From Dokdonella sp. (GTDB lineage Bacteria; Pseudomonadota; Gammaproteobacteria; Xanthomonadales; Rhodanobacteraceae), in assembly GCF_017744955.1 (NCBI RefSeq), contig NZ_JAGIAG010000001.1, positions 868,001 to 932,000 on the forward strand: DNA of 64,000 nt. Direction: 5' to 3'. Below, piece by piece: positions 1-8,512 of this stretch. Positions within the stretch are counted from its first letter, which is position 1. Every line of letters starts with the position of its first letter. The position numbers and the translations under genes are program-made. Under the pieces are notes generated by a model, which did no database searches, was not told where the DNA came from, and saw nothing but the letters and a program-made list of their open reading frames with translations.

Positions 1-259
1 CGGCGGCGCCTCGACCACGCTGAACTGCGGCTACGGCCACGGCTATTCGGTGCGCGAGGTGATCGCGGCGGTCGAGCGCGCGCACGGCGCCGGTATCGCC
101 GTCGTCGAGCAGCCGCGCCGCGCCGGCGATCCGCCGTCGCTGATCGCCGACGCCGCGCGCGCCGGCGAGGTGCTCGGCTGGCGTCCGCGCTACGACGACA
201 TCGACGTCATCGCGCGCACCGCGCTGGCGTGGGAACGCAAGCTCGCCGCCGCCGGCTGA
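1..259 (+). CDS. galE: UDP-glucose 4-epimerase C-terminus (partial)
   Basis: This is the last ~85 codons of a GalE-type SDR epimerase, which interconverts UDP-glucose and UDP-galactose in the cytoplasm; the 5' end lies outside the window. Reading from base 2, the frame gives a GYGHGYSVREVI segment, which matches the conserved C-terminal N-x-G-x-G-x-G-x-S-V-x-E-V-I region of GalE. It is followed by the R-R-x-G-D-P-x-x-L-x-A-D motif and a W-R-P-R-Y segment typical of the substrate-binding C-terminal domain. The Rossmann half is not visible, so another extended-SDR nucleotide-sugar epimerase is possible. Its last 70 bases overlap the 3' end of the convergent gene on the minus strand. A role in sugar-nucleotide supply for the nearby EPS locus is inference. 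Confidence 0.8.
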   Translation, partial: GGASTTLNCGYGHGYSVREVIAAVERAHGAGIAVVEQPRRAGDPPSLIADAARAGEVLGWRPRYDDIDVIARTALAWERKLAAAG

Positions 260-981
260 CGCGCGCGCCAGCGATAGACCAGCATGCCGACGATCTCGTG
301 GATCGCCGCGTCGGCCTTGCGCAGCGCCGACGTGCGCGGCAGGAAGTAGCCGATGCCGCGCGGCGGCACCCAGGCGGAATCGCTGGCGATCGCGCAGGCG
401 TCGAAGCCGGCGGCGCGGAACGCGACCAGCGCGCGCGGCAGGTGCAAGGCGGAGCTGACCAGCGCGATGCGCGACGGCGGCGGTTGCGGCAGCGCGCGCA
501 GATGCTCGGCGTTCTCCCAGGTCGTCATCGAGGTCCGCTCGGTGACGATCGCCGCGGCCGGCACGCCGAGGCGTTCGGCCAGCGCGGCGAGCACCTGGCT
601 CTCCGGTACGCGTTCGTCGGCCGCGCCGGCGATGTACAGATGCACAGCACCGGCGCGCTGGAACGCGGCGGCGCCGGCGAGCAGCCGGCGCAGGCTCGGC
701 GCGGACAAGGCGACGACGTCGTCGGCGTCCTGCGGATCGCCGTCGAACCCTCCGCCGAGCACGACGAGCGCGTCCGGCAGCGGCTCGGAGCAAGCCGCCG
801 GATCGCCCGCGTCGATCTCGACCAGGCGCACCAGCGCATTGGCGCCGAGCGGGGTCATCGCCACCAGCGCGAGCATCGCCAGCGCGACCGCGGGCAGGCG
901 CAGACAGCGCCGGCGCGCGCCGAGCAGGACCAGCGAGGCGGCGATCAGCCAGGTCAGCGGCGAGAGCAGGAAATCCGTCAT
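190..981 (-). CDS. YdcF/ElyC/SanA-family (DUF218) membrane protein
   Basis: A 263-residue protein. It has two N-terminal hydrophobic segments (about residues 8-25 and 28-46) and a DUF218 domain beginning with DALVVLGGG near residue 75. The downstream conserved features are T-S-M-T-T-W-E-N and V-S-S-A-L-H-L-P-R-A. The DUF218 family includes E. coli ElyC, SanA and YdcF, which are linked to envelope and lipid-carrier homeostasis; the biochemical activity is not settled. The start at 981 (MTDFLLSP) was chosen because it opens the first membrane helix. The longer upstream extension of the frame is low-complexity Arg/Ala-rich shadow sequence. The C-terminal ~23 codons overlap the end of the convergent galE-like gene. 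Confidence 0.85.
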   Translation of the reverse strand: MTDFLLSPLTWLIAASLVLLGARRRCLRLPAVALAMLALVAMTPLGANALVRLVEIDAGDPAACSEPLPDALVVLGGGFDGDPQDADDVVALSAPSLRRLLAGAAAFQRAGAVHLYIAGAADERVPESQVLAALAERLGVPAAAIVTERTSMTTWENAEHLRALPQPPPSRIALVSSALHLPRALVAFRAAGFDACAIASDSAWVPPRGIGYFLPRTSALRKADAAIHEIVGMLVYRWRARQPAAASLRSHASAVRAMTSMSS

Positions 982-1298
982 GGCGTTCGAGGGCGCAGCG
1001 GCAAGGCGGTGGCGCGCCATGATCGCATCCCGCGCGTCGCCGCGGAGGTCATGCTGACTCGCACCGGAACGCGCATTCGCCGTCGCCGATCGCGCGCGCG
1101 CGGGCGGCGTACACTCGCCGGCGGATCGCGTGCGGCCGGCGCATCGGCGACTCGTCGATCTTCCCATCGGCGGATCCGGACTGCTTCCGGACTCGCCTGC
1201 GCGAGCGGTCCGCACGTGTCCGGTCGCGAGCGGCACATTCGCGTGCCACGGGAATCCCGGCGTCGGCCGAGGATTCCTTCCTGAGTCGGCCAACGAAC
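982..1298. other. Divergent intergenic region, nothing recognised
   Basis: This 317-base gap separates the minus-strand DUF218 gene from the plus-strand secreted protein, so it should carry both promoters. The sequence is GC-rich and I could not pick a convincing -35/-10 pair, operator or small ORF. Frames running through it have no recognisable protein features. Confidence 0.5.
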
Positions 1299-2741
1299 AT
1301 GTCGAAACTGGTTCTCGTGTCATTCCTCGCCGCCGGCGGCGCGGCGCTCGCGGTGATGGGGGCGTCGCGGCCGGGCAGTCGCGATGCGCCGGATCCGCCG
1401 CCGCGGCCGGCCGTCGATGCGGGCGTCGCGGCGGCGCATTCCTCGCACAAGCGCGCCTCGCTGCCGGAAACGGCGCCGCGTGCCGGCGGTTGCGCCGACC
1501 TGTACGCGGCCGGCGATTTCGCCTTGCTCTCCGCCTACGACGCGCCGACCGCGATACCGGAACTGGCGCGTCCGCAGAAAGGCGTCGGCGTGCGCGAGCC
1601 GACGTTCGGAACCTGCCTGGTGCGCGCGACCGACCGCCAGGCGGACTATCCGAACGGCGGTTTCCTGCGCAACGACTATTCGCGCCGGCAGGCGTTCAAC
1701 GCCGACGATTCGCGTTATCTGGCGTTCTCGACGGACGGCTACTGGCATCTCTACGATGCGGCGAACTTCAAGCATCTGGGCGTGCTGAAGGGGCTGGCCG
1801 GCGACGCCGAGCCGCAGTGGCAGCCGAACGATCCGCAACGGCTGGACTACCTGCCGCTCAACGGCGGCACGGTGATCGACCAGATCGACATCCGCCGCGG
1901 CGCCTCGAAGGTCGTCGCCGATCTGAAGGCCGCGCTGCCGGCGTGGGGCGCCACGGCCGAACACATCTGGACCAAGTCCGAAGGCTCGCCGTCGGCCGAC
2001 GGCCGCTACTGGGGCTTCCAGGTCGAGAACGGCAAGTTCGAACTGCTCGGTTTCCTGGTCTGGGACCAGCAGAACCAGCGCGTGGTCGGCGCGCGCGAGG
2101 GGTCCGAGCGGCCCGATCACGTCAGCATGACGCCGTCGGGGCGCTGGTTCACGATCTCCGACGACGATACCGGCACGTGGGCTTGGTCGCCGGACTTCAC
2201 GCAGAAGAAGAAGCTGCACCACAAGAGCGAGCATTCCGATCTGGCGATCGGCGCCGACGGCCACGACGTGTACGTCTCGATCGACTACCAGAGCAACGGC
2301 GGCGACGTGTTCTACGCCGACGTCGACGCCTGCCCGGCGGTGCCGGCGGACGTGCGCGACGCGCCGGTCTGCCCGCGCACGGTGCTGTTCCGCAGCTACG
2401 TCAACGGCAGCGTCGGCGCGATGCATTTTTCCGGCAAGGCCTACGACCGTCCCGGCTGGGTGCTGGTGTCGACCTACGGCACGACGCCGCAGCGCAACGG
2501 CGCGCTGCCGTGGTTCGCCGACAAGATCTTCGCGCTGGAACTGAAGGACAAGCCGCGCGCGCTCGGCATCGCCTATCACCGCAGCATCGGCGTGACCGGC
2601 CTGGGCTACTGGTCCGAGCCGCAGGCGACGGTGGATCGCGGCTTCCGGCGCATCCAGTTCTCCTCGAGCTGGCAGAGCACCAACGAGGGCGACATCGAGG
2701 CGTACCAGGTGCTGTTGCCGGACGGCGTCCTGGACGAGTGA
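1299..2741 (+). CDS. Secreted protein of unknown function, paralog A
   Basis: A 480-residue protein with an N-terminal hydrophobic signal (MSKLVLVSFLAAGGAALAV) and no family I recognise with certainty. It contains repeated short blocks such as GSPSADGRYWGF and DHVSMTPSGRWF, separated by strand-like hydrophobic segments. These resemble blades of a beta-propeller, but this is a fold guess only. There are a few Cys (C-A-D-L near the mature N-terminus, G-T-C-L, D-A-C-P, V-C-P-R) that could form disulfides in an exported protein. The protein is clearly homologous over nearly its whole length to the convergent gene at 3081-4463. Long blocks such as KKKLHH, SEHSDLAIGA and PWFADK/PWYGNK align, while the N-termini differ. 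The start ATG at 1299 opens the signal peptide. Function and substrate are unknown. Confidence 0.8.
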   Translation: MSKLVLVSFLAAGGAALAVMGASRPGSRDAPDPPPRPAVDAGVAAAHSSHKRASLPETAPRAGGCADLYAAGDFALLSAYDAPTAIPELARPQKGVGVREPTFGTCLVRATDRQADYPNGGFLRNDYSRRQAFNADDSRYLAFSTDGYWHLYDAANFKHLGVLKGLAGDAEPQWQPNDPQRLDYLPLNGGTVIDQIDIRRGASKVVADLKAALPAWGATAEHIWTKSEGSPSADGRYWGFQVENGKFELLGFLVWDQQNQRVVGAREGSERPDHVSMTPSGRWFTISDDDTGTWAWSPDFTQKKKLHHKSEHSDLAIGADGHDVYVSIDYQSNGGDVFYADVDACPAVPADVRDAPVCPRTVLFRSYVNGSVGAMHFSGKAYDRPGWVLVSTYGTTPQRNGALPWFADKIFALELKDKPRALGIAYHRSIGVTGLGYWSEPQATVDRGFRRIQFSSSWQSTNEGDIEAYQVLLPDGVLDE

Positions 2742-3080
2742 GGCGCTGATCGACGCACGCGTTCGAGCAGATGATGGTCGAAGCGCGAGCTGTTCGCGCT
2801 GAGGCCGCTCGCCCGAGGTTCGAGGCGTGGTGCGAGAAAGCGTGCTCTCGCAGAGGCGCAGAGAGCGCGGAGAAAAATCCAGGCGCGAGCTGTTCGCGCT
2901 AAGGCCACTCGTCCGAAGTTCGAGGCGTAGTGCGAGAAAGCCTGCACTCGCAGGGGCGCAGAGGACGCGGAGAAAAATCCAGAGTGCTCTTTCTCCGCGT
3001 CCTCTGCGTCTCTGCGAGAAACCAGCTTCGACCCTCGCCCCAAAAGCGCGAGAGCCGATGCCGTTTTCCGCCGAGCTGAC
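2742..3080. repeat. Tandem 100-bp repeat plus inverted repeat between convergent paralogs
   Basis: Two direct copies with an exact spacing of 100 bases start at 2783 and 2883, each beginning GCGCGAGCTGTTCGCGCT. The second copy ends in a 19-base arm (2957-2975) that is perfectly inverted at 2990-3008. The arm text, CGCAGAGGACGCGGAGAAA, belongs to a dispersed intergenic repeat type that yields spurious S-R-R-D-A-E-D-A-E peptides when translated. It could act as a bidirectional transcription barrier between the convergent genes. No T-tract follows the stem in either direction. Confidence 0.85.
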
Positions 3081-4463
3081 CTAGTGCACCGCTCCGGGCG
3101 GCAGCTGGATCAGATACGCCTCGATGTCGCTCTGATCGGTGCCGTACCAGCTCGAGTTGAACAGGATGCGCGTCAGGTCGCGATTGACCGACGATTGCGG
3201 TTCGGACCAGTACGCCAGCGGCGTCACGCCCACGCTGTTGTGGTAGGCGAGCTCGTAGACGCGCGCCTGCGGCGCGAGCTGCATCGCGAACACCTTGTTG
3301 CCGTACCAGGGCATCGTGCCGTCGCGGCTGAGCGCCGTGCCGTACGGCGTGATGATCACCCAGCCCGGACGCGCATAGGCCTTGCCGGAGATGTGCAGCG
3401 CGGTGGTGCTGCCGTTGACGTAGGTCGGGAACAGCACGGTGCGCGGACATTCGGGCGGATTGACGGCGTCCGCCGGGACGGCCGGGCAGGCGTCGATGTC
3501 GATGTAGAACACGTCGCCGCCGTTGCTCTGGTAGTCGAGCGAGACGTACATGTCGTCGCCGTTCGCGCCGATCGCCAGATCGGAGTGCTCGGTGGTGTGG
3601 TGGAGCTTCTTCTTCTTGGTGAAATCCGGCGACCAGGCCCAGGTGCCGTCGAAACCCGAACTGGTGAACCAGCGGCCCGACGGCGTCATGCTGACGTGAT
3701 CGGGACGGTAGGTGTTCTGGCGGCTGCCGACGAGCCGGTTCTGGGCGAGGTCCCACACGATGAAGCCGAGTGTCGAGTAGCCGCCGTCCTCGACCATGAA
3801 GCCCCAGTAGCGCGCATCGGCCGACGGCGAGCCTTCGGACTTGGTCCAGATGTGCGCCGCGTTCTGCGCCCACGCCGGCAGCTGGCCGCGGAAGTCGGCG
3901 ACGGTCTGGCGCGCGCCGGTGCTGACGTCGAGCGAGTACATCACGGTGCCGCCGTTGTTGGGCACGTAGTACAGCAGGTTCGGATTGGTCGGGTGCCACT
4001 GCGGCTCGGCGTCGCCGGCCAGGCCGTCGAGCACGTGCAGGTAGGCCAGCGAGTTGGCGTCGTACAGGTGCCAGTAGCCGTTCGAGCCGAACACGAAGAA
4101 GCGCGTGTTGTCGGCATTGAACGCCTGCCGGCGCGAATAGTCCTCGCGCAGGAACGCGGCGGGCGGATATTCGACGCGGTGGTCGGTGGTGCGGACCATG
4201 CAGGTGCCGAAGGTCGATTCGCTGAACGGCACGGCCTTGACCGGTTTCGGCGATGCGGCCAGCGACGGGCCGGCGCCCCTGCCCTCGGGCAGCGCGAACG
4301 ATTCGGGATAGAAGCCGGCGCAGGGGCCGGTCACAGACACGAACTCGAAGCTGCCGTCGAAGATGGTTTCGCCGGGAAGCGGCGAAGACGCTTTCGAGTG
4401 GGGGACGAAGCCGCAAAACGCGGCGAAAAAAATCACGAACGCAAAGGAATTTCTAACTTTCAT
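3081..4463 (-). CDS. Secreted protein of unknown function, paralog B
   Basis: A 460-residue paralog of the protein at 1299-2741, encoded convergently. It has a typical Sec signal peptide (MKVRNSFAFVIFFAAFCGF, ending near S-K-A-S). The body shares long blocks with paralog A: G-D-A-E-P-Q-W, IWTKSEGSPSAD, RPDHVSMTPSGRWF, KKKLHH, SEHSDLAIGA and YWSEPQ. The start at 4463 is supported by the signal peptide. The upstream DNA (4464-4680) is markedly AT-rich for this genome and is the likely promoter region. The protein may be a propeller-like exported binding protein or enzyme; I cannot name an activity. The pair probably arose by inverted duplication, but the N-terminal ~60 residues and the signal have diverged strongly. 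Confidence 0.8.
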   Translation of the reverse strand: MKVRNSFAFVIFFAAFCGFVPHSKASSPLPGETIFDGSFEFVSVTGPCAGFYPESFALPEGRGAGPSLAASPKPVKAVPFSESTFGTCMVRTTDHRVEYPPAAFLREDYSRRQAFNADNTRFFVFGSNGYWHLYDANSLAYLHVLDGLAGDAEPQWHPTNPNLLYYVPNNGGTVMYSLDVSTGARQTVADFRGQLPAWAQNAAHIWTKSEGSPSADARYWGFMVEDGGYSTLGFIVWDLAQNRLVGSRQNTYRPDHVSMTPSGRWFTSSGFDGTWAWSPDFTKKKKLHHTTEHSDLAIGANGDDMYVSLDYQSNGGDVFYIDIDACPAVPADAVNPPECPRTVLFPTYVNGSTTALHISGKAYARPGWVIITPYGTALSRDGTMPWYGNKVFAMQLAPQARVYELAYHNSVGVTPLAYWSEPQSSVNRDLTRILFNSSWYGTDQSDIEAYLIQLPPGAVH

Positions 4464-4795
4464 TTTCTCGAACGACCTCGATGAACGCCGCCGGAACCAG
4501 GCGGTGGACGGCGATTCTGGGAGGCGTTTTCGAGCCGAATTGCGATCGGCATCACGAAAGTTGCGTGTCCGACGCGGGTCACCGAGCCGACGTCCGAATT
4601 ACGTGATGGCTTTCAAAAAAAGAATTTACCGGAAAATGGAAAGCGTTAAATAAATATACTTTTGCGTCGGAATGACGCGACGGAGTCCGTCGTCGGAATG
4701 TGAAATCTCCGTCGGGGGGACTCGCGACGCCGGCTCGGCGGCGCGGGAGCCGCCCCCGATAGCGGCGACAGTGGGGTTCGCGGAGAGGGGGGCGC
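4464..4795. promoter_or_regulatory. AT-rich upstream region of paralog B; end of EPS locus
   Basis: This is a 332-base gap. The stretch from about 4595 to 4672 is strikingly AT-rich (runs such as CAAAAAAAGAATTTACCGG and TTAAATAAATATACTTTTG) in a ~70% GC background. A weak minus-strand pair, TTTAAC and TAAATT with a 16-base spacer, falls inside it. Downstream is a 15-base palindrome, CGACGGAGTCCGTCG (about 4678-4692), and a repeated GTCGGAATG. The region may hold the promoter of the 3081-4463 gene and the 3' end of the EPS transcript. No clear terminator was found for the EPS genes. Confidence 0.4.
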
Positions 4796-5851
4796 CTAGT
4801 AGATGCGCGGCGGGCGCAGGCGGCACAGCAGATGGATCAAGGCGCTCGCACGCACGGCCGCCAGCGCGAGGAACACGCGCTTGAACGGGGCGAGTTCGGC
4901 GCAGCGCAGCGCCTGCGCATACGGCAGCGGCGGCGGAACGGACAGCAAGCCCGAGATCGCGCGGCGCGGTCGCTCGGCGGATTCGTCCCCGGCGATCGCC
5001 GCCCGGCTGGACGCGTAATAGAGCCAGGTCGCGAAGCTGTGGGCGGCGAGCGCGGGCGCCGTGCGCTTGAGTTCCTCGTCGGAGGCGATTTCGGTCGCCA
5101 GCAGGAAGTACATGGCCTGCTCGGCGATCCGCCGCTCGCGCGGCACCTCGCGTTTGGCGAAGTACTGGCTGGTCAGCGAGGACGGCGAATGGACGTAGTG
5201 GTACAGCGCCTCGTCGACGTAGGCCAGGCGCTCGGCATGCGCCAGGCTGGCCATGATGAAGAGCGCGTCCTCGTGCATCGAGACCGCTTCGCTGAAGCGC
5301 ACGGTCTGGCGTTCCAGCAGCTCGCGCCGAAACAGGCAGGTCCAGACGAAGCCGTGCACCGAGGACGCATCGCCGAGCCCCGCCAGCGGCTTCAGCCAAT
5401 GCTGCACGATCGCCTCCCGTCGGTGGACGCCGGCGGCGAAGCCTTCGATGTTGGAGTGCGAGCGCTCGCGGCCGGCGCCGATGAAGTAGCGGCACACCGC
5501 GACGTCGGCGGCGTGTTCCTTCGCCGCCGCGTACAGGCGCTCGAACATCGGCGGCTCGGCGAAGTCGTCGGCGTCGCAGAAGCCGACGAATTCCCCGCGC
5601 GCGCGGGCCAGGCCCGCGTTGCGCGCCTTGCTGCAGCCGCCGTTGGCCTGGCGCAGATGGACGAGATTCGCATGCGCGCCGGCGTAGCGTTCGCAGAGCG
5701 CGGCGGTGCCGTCGGTGGAACCGTCGTCGACGACGATGATCTCGATGCCGCCGAGGCTCTGCGCCAGCAGCGAATCCAGGCAGGCGCCGAGGCGCTCCTG
5801 CGCGTTGAACGCGGGAACGACGATGCTGACCGTCGGGCGTGCGGACTCCAT
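4796..5851 (-). CDS. Family 2 glycosyltransferase
   Basis: A 351-residue GT-A fold glycosyltransferase that would transfer a sugar from a nucleotide donor to an undecaprenyl-linked intermediate at the inner membrane. The N-terminus shows PTVSIVVPAFNAQERL, then E-I-I-V-V-D-D-G-S-T-D-G-T and the metal-binding D-A-D-D near residue 93. The nucleotide-binding N-terminal domain is therefore complete. The C-terminal third has a weakly hydrophobic stretch and no clear membrane helix. It is the last gene of the minus-strand EPS series, 7 bases after the preceding gene. The donor and acceptor cannot be deduced from sequence alone. Confidence 0.88.
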   Translation of the reverse strand: MESARPTVSIVVPAFNAQERLGACLDSLLAQSLGGIEIIVVDDGSTDGTAALCERYAGAHANLVHLRQANGGCSKARNAGLARARGEFVGFCDADDFAEPPMFERLYAAAKEHAADVAVCRYFIGAGRERSHSNIEGFAAGVHRREAIVQHWLKPLAGLGDASSVHGFVWTCLFRRELLERQTVRFSEAVSMHEDALFIMASLAHAERLAYVDEALYHYVHSPSSLTSQYFAKREVPRERRIAEQAMYFLLATEIASDEELKRTAPALAAHSFATWLYYASSRAAIAGDESAERPRRAISGLLSVPPPLPYAQALRCAELAPFKRVFLALAAVRASALIHLLCRLRPPRIY

Positions 5852-5858
5852 CGGCGCC

Positions 5859-6956
5859 TCAGATCGGACCGGACAGGGACAGCGCGGTCTGCAGCGAGGC
5901 GGCGACCAGCGCGTCCGGCCGTCCGTGCGCGCGGTAGTAGTCGAGGCTCGCCTGGGTCATGCGCGCGCGCGTCTGGTCGTCATCGAGCAGGCGGCGCACC
6001 GCCGCCAGGCACGATTCCGGGCTGTCGAACTCCAGATAGTTCCGCTCCGGCGCGAACGAGCCCGGCAGGCGCATGTGCAGCCGCTCGGAGACGATCGCGC
6101 GCGACATCGCCAGGTACTCGGCGAACTTCCAGCCGATCGAGCGATGCAGGCCGCTGCTGGCGATGCAGACAGGATGCTCGCGCACCAGCGCCAGGTAGTT
6201 GCGCTTGCGCGTCAGGCGCGCGTCGTCGACGACCAGGTCGGGAAACGCGCGCCGCGCGAACGGCGTGGCGCGAAAGCCGCAGGTGGCGCGGTCGCCGACG
6301 TCCTCGCGCAGGGCGCGCATGCAGCCGGCACGCAGGGCGTTGATCTCGACGCGCTCGGCGGCGGTTTCGGCCGACGGCGCCTGCTCCGGATCCCAGGCTT
6401 CGGCGAGGAACAGCACGCGCGGCTTCAGGTGCAGCGGCGGCGGCGCTTCCAGGTCGCCGAGGCGCGGCGTGAACAGGCGGTCGCCGAGCAGGCGATCGAG
6501 CCCGAGCGCACGCAGGCGCGACTTCAGCCGCTCCTGCCCGTGCAGCAGCCGCGTGCGCTGCCAGGCGAGCAGGCTCGGTGCCGCGTCGTGCACCCACACG
6601 TTGGCGCCGAGCGGCAGCACGCACTCGGGCGCGGCGCACATCGCCACGTAGCGTTCTTCCCAGCTGCGCTTGAAGTAGACGTCGACGCGGCGCAGCAGCT
6701 CCTCGCTGACCTCGCTCGCGTCGTGCACGTCGTAGCCGATGCGCAGACCGTTGGCGATCACCACCAGGTGCGAGGCGCGCACCTCGGTGAGATGCGCGGG
6801 CAGGTCGGGCTGATGGAAGTCGGTCGGCAGCAGGCGCTGGCGCAACCGGATCCGCCCGGCGCGCGCGAGCATGCCGAAGCCGGCGTAGATCTGCTGCAGG
6901 TGCGGCTCGTCGGCCTGGCACAGCAGCTCGCAGGAAACGGCGGCCGAGCGTGTCAT
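5859..6956 (-). CDS. Putative GT-B-like glycosyltransferase
   Basis: A 365-residue protein. The C-terminal part contains GWKFAEYLAMSRAIVSERL followed by a downstream E-F-D-S-P-E-S-C. This resembles the donor-site E-x7-E region and C-terminal helix of glycosyltransferases of the CgeB/GT1-like type. The N-terminal half is less conserved and has no catalytic motif I can name. The start at 6956 (MTRSAAVSC) was chosen because it overlaps the stop of the flippase gene by one base (TGATG), typical of translational coupling. The longer frame upstream runs antisense to nothing sensible and is rejected. A sugar-transfer role in EPS assembly is inferred from this motif and the location. Confidence 0.65.
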   Translation of the reverse strand: MTRSAAVSCELLCQADEPHLQQIYAGFGMLARAGRIRLRQRLLPTDFHQPDLPAHLTEVRASHLVVIANGLRIGYDVHDASEVSEELLRRVDVYFKRSWEERYVAMCAAPECVLPLGANVWVHDAAPSLLAWQRTRLLHGQERLKSRLRALGLDRLLGDRLFTPRLGDLEAPPPLHLKPRVLFLAEAWDPEQAPSAETAAERVEINALRAGCMRALREDVGDRATCGFRATPFARRAFPDLVVDDARLTRKRNYLALVREHPVCIASSGLHRSIGWKFAEYLAMSRAIVSERLHMRLPGSFAPERNYLEFDSPESCLAAVRRLLDDDQTRARMTQASLDYYRAHGRPDALVAASLQTALSLSGPI

Positions 6957-8512
6957 CAGGCGGTGCTCCGTTTCGTGCGCAGGCGGGAGGAGAGCATGGC
7001 GACCGCGTCGCGCAGGTCCCGCTGGCGCAGGACCCAGGCGACGGCGAGCGCCGCGGCCAGCGCCGGCAACGCGATCAGGCAGTGCGCGAACGCGCGCAGC
7101 CGGTCGCCGTCGGCCGGGCCGATCCAGTGGTTCGCCGGCAGCACGATCGCGATCAGCACCAGGCACGGCAGCACGACGCCGGCGAGGTCGCGGCCGAAGC
7201 CGGGCGGCCACGGCACGCCGAGCAGACGGCGCACGGCCCAGGTCGACAGCGCGGCCGACTGGATCGCCGCGATCAGCGTCGACAGCGCGATGCCGCGCAG
7301 GCCGAGCTCGCGCGCCCACAGCGCGTTCAGCGCGATGCAGGTGGCGACGCCGGCGAGGCCGATGGCGACCTGCGTCCACGCCCAGCGCGCCGCGTGCAGC
7401 ACGCGGTAGCTGAAGTACGCATGCGCGCGCGCGATCACCACCAGCGACAGGAAACCGAGCGCCTCGACCGTCAGCAGGGTCGAGCGCGTGTCGAAATGCC
7501 CGCGCTGCAGCAGCAGTTCGACCACCGGCTGCGCGAGCAGCGCGAGCAGGGTCGCGCACGGCAGCGTGAGGAACAGCAGGAAACGCACGCCGTGCGCGTA
7601 GGTCGCCGCGGCGCCGGCGGAATCGCCGGCGGCGAACAGGCGTCCGAGCGGCGGGTAGTAGGTGGTGATGACGGCCTGCGCGAACACTTCCAGCGGCAGG
7701 TAGGCGAGCATGCTGGCGTAGCTCAGCGCCGAGATCGAGCCGGAATCGAGCAGCGATACGAAGTACTGGTCGACGAAACCGGTCAGCATCGCGCCGGCCG
7801 AGCCGACGAACAGCGGCAGCAGGTGTCCGAACGGCGCGCGGAAATCCGCGTGCGAATAGTCGAACGCCGGGCGGATGCTGCTGGCGAGTAGGTCGCGGTT
7901 GCCGTACAGCAGCAGGCCCGCCTGCATCGCGTAGCCGAGGATCACGCCCCAGATCAGCGCGGTGACGCCCATGCTGTGCGCGAACAGCAGCGCGCAGCCG
8001 ACCACCGCGACGTTGTTGACGATGCCCTCCAGGCCCGGCAGCACGAAGCGCTCGCGCGCGAGGCTGAGCGCCGACAGCAGCGAGGACATCGTGATCAGCC
8101 CGACGCAGGGCAGCAGCATGCGCGTCAGCGTGACCGCGCGCTCGTGCGTGTCCGGCGCCAGCCCCGGCGCCATCAGGCGCACCAGCGCGCCGGCCTTCAG
8201 ATACATCAGCACGCTGCCGGCGAGCGCCAGCAGCAGCACCAGGGTCAGCAGCGTGTTGGCGCCGCGCCAGACGTCGCTGCCCGTGCGGCCCGCGAGGTTG
8301 GCGACGAAGCGCGGCACGAATGCGATCGTCAATGTCGAGGTCAGCAGGCCCGGCAGCAGCAGGGGCAGCGAGTAGGCGACCCAGAACGAGTCGAGCATGC
8401 CCGAGGTGCCGAACAGGCCGGCGATCAGCAGCGTCTTGCCGAGCGCGAGCAGCTTGCCGCCGAGGTTCAGCCCCGACAGCACGATCGTCGCCTTGCGCGA
8501 GCCGGCGCTCAC
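6956..8512 (-). CDS. MurJ/Wzx-like lipid-linked oligosaccharide flippase
   Basis: A 518-residue polytopic membrane protein with about 13-14 hydrophobic helices. It matches the MOP-superfamily MVF/MurJ pattern: an N-terminal S-R-K-A-T-I segment, then GLFGTSGMLDSFWVAY and F-V-P-R-F early in the protein. MurJ itself flips lipid II, while homologs in polysaccharide loci flip undecaprenyl-diphosphate-linked repeat units. Here the position between a Wzy-like gene and glycosyltransferases favours an EPS-specific flippase over the housekeeping MurJ. It overlaps the Wzy-like gene by ATGA and the next gene by one base. Specificity is inference. Confidence 0.85.
   Translation of the reverse strand: MSAGSRKATIVLSGLNLGGKLLALGKTLLIAGLFGTSGMLDSFWVAYSLPLLLPGLLTSTLTIAFVPRFVANLAGRTGSDVWRGANTLLTLVLLLALAGSVLMYLKAGALVRLMAPGLAPDTHERAVTLTRMLLPCVGLITMSSLLSALSLARERFVLPGLEGIVNNVAVVGCALLFAHSMGVTALIWGVILGYAMQAGLLLYGNRDLLASSIRPAFDYSHADFRAPFGHLLPLFVGSAGAMLTGFVDQYFVSLLDSGSISALSYASMLAYLPLEVFAQAVITTYYPPLGRLFAAGDSAGAAATYAHGVRFLLFLTLPCATLLALLAQPVVELLLQRGHFDTRSTLLTVEALGFLSLVVIARAHAYFSYRVLHAARWAWTQVAIGLAGVATCIALNALWARELGLRGIALSTLIAAIQSAALSTWAVRRLLGVPWPPGFGRDLAGVVLPCLVLIAIVLPANHWIGPADGDRLRAFAHCLIALPALAAALAVAWVLRQRDLRDAVAMLSSRLRTKRSTA

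Noticed and set aside
2783..2982. CRISPR-like repeats
   Set aside because: There are only two ~100-base adjacent copies with no spacers and no cas genes.
2606..3043. Possible small protein with S-R-R-D-A-E-D-A-E
   Set aside because: This peptide is a translation of a dispersed palindromic repeat, not a gene product.
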